This document shows, piece after piece, positions 62,902-64,000 of a stretch of 64,000 nucleotides of DNA (positions are counted from its first letter, which is position 1; each line of letters begins with the position of its first letter). The notes under the pieces are model-generated. The model saw only the letters and a program-made list of their open reading frames with translations. It did no database searches and was not told the DNA's origin. A program made the position numbers and the translations under genes. This DNA is from Flagellimonas oceanensis (GTDB taxonomy: Bacteria > Bacteroidota > Bacteroidia > Flavobacteriales > Flavobacteriaceae), in contig NZ_RZNA01000049.1 in the NCBI RefSeq assembly GCF_003992595.1, positions 1 to 64,000 on the forward strand. Direction: 5' to 3'.

Positions 62902-63732
62902 TTACAGCATGTGTATACCATCATCCTGAATATTGATTTTTCTCTGACGGTACAAAATACCCACACCTTTTTTAAAGGCCTTTTTGCTCAAATGCAGGGT
63001 TTTCTTGATTTCTTCTGGAGATGATTTGTCGTGCAAGGGCAAAAAACCTCCGTTCTCTACGAGTTTATCCAAAATCATTTTGGCCGTGGGCTCCAGCATT
63101 TTGGCACCAATGGGCTGTAGGGAAATATCTATCTTTTTGTCCTCCCTTACATTTTTGACGAACCCTCTTAAACGGTCTCCAACAGTTACAGGTTTAAAAA
63201 TGTCACTATCAAAAATGAGTCCTTTGTGACGGTCATCCACAATAACCTCCCACCCCAAAGGGGTTTTTCTATGCACCAACAAATCAACAGGGTCGTTCTG
63301 TTCATAGGTGACGTCCTCGTTGGACAAAAACTTGTCCACCCTACTGGATCCGGTCAAGCGCATACTCTCTTCGTCCATATAGCAATGTACAATGTACTTA
63401 TTGCCTTCTTCCATACGCTGGGACTGTTCCCTAAATGGAACAAGCAGGTGTTTTTCCAGACCCCAATCCATGAAGGCTCCATATGCCCCCACTTCTACCA
63501 CTTCCAGACAAGCAAAGCCATTACGTATTATTTTTGGCTCCAAGGTCGTAGATATAGGACGTTCGGCATTGTCCAAGTAACAAAATACCTCCATTTCCTG
63601 GTCAATCTGAAAATCTTCGGGGACATATTTGTTGGGCAATAGAATTTCCGTGCCTTCATCGTCTCCTAAAAAAAGTCCTATACTGGTGCTCCTGAGCACC
63701 TTAAGGGTATTGTAGTTTCCCAATTCTATCAT
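62902..63732 (-). CDS. cvfB: CvfB-like S1-domain RNA-binding protein
   Basis: Three S1/OB-like modules: LRSTSIGLFLGDDEGTEILL (about 11-30), VVEVGAYGAFMDWGLEKHLL (about 79) and VIVDDRHKGLIFDSDIF (about 160), then a winged helix (KKTLHLSKKAFKKGVGILYR) near the C-terminus. This is the layout of CvfB (virulence factor B) of Firmicutes, also present in Bacteroidota. ATG 63732 replaces an upstream in-frame start (63756) that adds eight unlikely residues. Cytoplasmic. Confidence 0.87.
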   Translation of the reverse strand: MIELGNYNTLKVLRSTSIGLFLGDDEGTEILLPNKYVPEDFQIDQEMEVFCYLDNAERPISTTLEPKIIRNGFACLEVVEVGAYGAFMDWGLEKHLLVPFREQSQRMEEGNKYIVHCYMDEESMRLTGSSRVDKFLSNEDVTYEQNDPVDLLVHRKTPLGWEVIVDDRHKGLIFDSDIFKPVTVGDRLRGFVKNVREDKKIDISLQPIGAKMLEPTAKMILDKLVENGGFLPLHDKSSPEEIKKTLHLSKKAFKKGVGILYRQRKINIQDDGIHML

Positions 63733-63776
63733 TTGGCAAAGGTAGCTGTAAATCATGGGTATAAAAAACCATTCCC

Positions 63777-64000
63777 TTAAGTCAATTTTTTCAACAATTG
63801 ATAAGATCGAAAAGATACATTAAGCAAAGGCTTAGAGTTGAAAATGAAAACCAGAGTCCTGTTCAATAAACTATCAAATCCATTGACCTTCGGAAAAAAA
63901 CGAAATGGATATGCATCTTTTTCCCTATATATTTCTAAATCTTTACTCAACTCTTTAAAACTAAAATCAGATTTGAAGTATCGAACTATTGAAATCAGAA
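63777..64000 (-). CDS. 3' part of an unknown protein running off the right edge
   Basis: On the minus strand the frame is open from the window edge for 73 codons to a TAA at 63777-63779. The peptide (ending VFIFNSKPLLN and SYQLLKKLT) has a natural composition, but no motif identifies it. It may be the C-terminal end of a gene starting outside the window, or chance. Nothing else is visible between 63733 and 64000. Confidence 0.3.
   Translation of the reverse strand, partial: LISIVRYFKSDFSFKELSKDLEIYREKDAYPFRFFPKVNGFDSLLNRTLVFIFNSKPLLNVSFRSYQLLKKLT

Noticed and set aside
1-64000. tRNA, rRNA, CRISPR, transposase or integrase
   Set aside because: No cloverleaf with GGTTCGAATCC-like T-arm, no rRNA-like stretches, no regular direct-repeat arrays and no mobile-element enzymes were seen by reading.

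Overview
The window comes from a marine-type member of the Bacteroidota, most likely Flavobacteriaceae (a Muricauda/Flagellimonas-like genome would fit). The evidence is promoter boxes of the TAnnTTTG type (clearest at 18414-18442), start codons without Shine-Dalgarno sequences, many SPII lipoproteins, menaquinone genes (menE, menC, menA), an outer-membrane TonB receptor, and lineage-typical families (DUF6090, DUF3276, CAL67264-type small membrane protein, long NusB). No tRNA, rRNA, CRISPR array, transposase or integrase was seen.

Layout. 1-8.8 kb is an AT-rich accessory stretch of single, mostly plus-strand genes: a zincin-like protein, two exported hydrolases, a thioredoxin-domain lipoprotein, a truncated DUF6090 gene, RsgA and small membrane proteins. 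Its gaps hold a repeated ~49-bp element and one attC-like imperfect palindrome. 8.9-24.4 kb is core and near-core: an exported amidohydrolase, a Tat-type oxidoreductase, nusB/DUF1573/yajC, an ABC exporter, a PUR-domain protein, peroxiredoxin, cold-shock protein, two tandem 27-28-residue membrane proteins, a cyclophilin-FKBP fusion, two SRPBCC proteins, a Crp-like regulator and an M20 amidohydrolase. 24.4-33 kb (mostly minus) carries the likely sulfonolipid (capnine) pair, meaning an alpha-oxoamine synthase and a cysteate-synthase-like enzyme, then a prolyl oligopeptidase, YbaB, threonine aldolase and a large zinc protease.

33.2-36.5 kb is a compact three-gene operon (circularly permuted ATP-grasp, alpha-E protein, transglutaminase) that looks like a poorly understood peptide-making or peptide-modifying system. 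prfB follows, with a programmed +1 frameshift and a perfect SD-like stimulator. 37.7-53.9 kb holds arsC, a TonB receptor, fumC, envelope proteins, ettA, a carboxyltransferase, an M24 peptidase and a VWA/TonB-plug fusion. 54-63.7 kb holds the menaquinone genes: menE, a CPBP protease and menC overlap, and menA lies in a second unit with a SPOR protein and a LytTR regulator. A TPR sensor kinase lies between the two units, separated from the regulator by a gap with 9-bp direct repeats at LytTR-like spacing.

Working together: menC, menE and menA supply the quinone pool; the CapA/CapB-like enzymes would make envelope sulfonolipid; and the kinase/LytTR pair is a probable two-component system. All functions are inferred by reading the sequence, with no database search.
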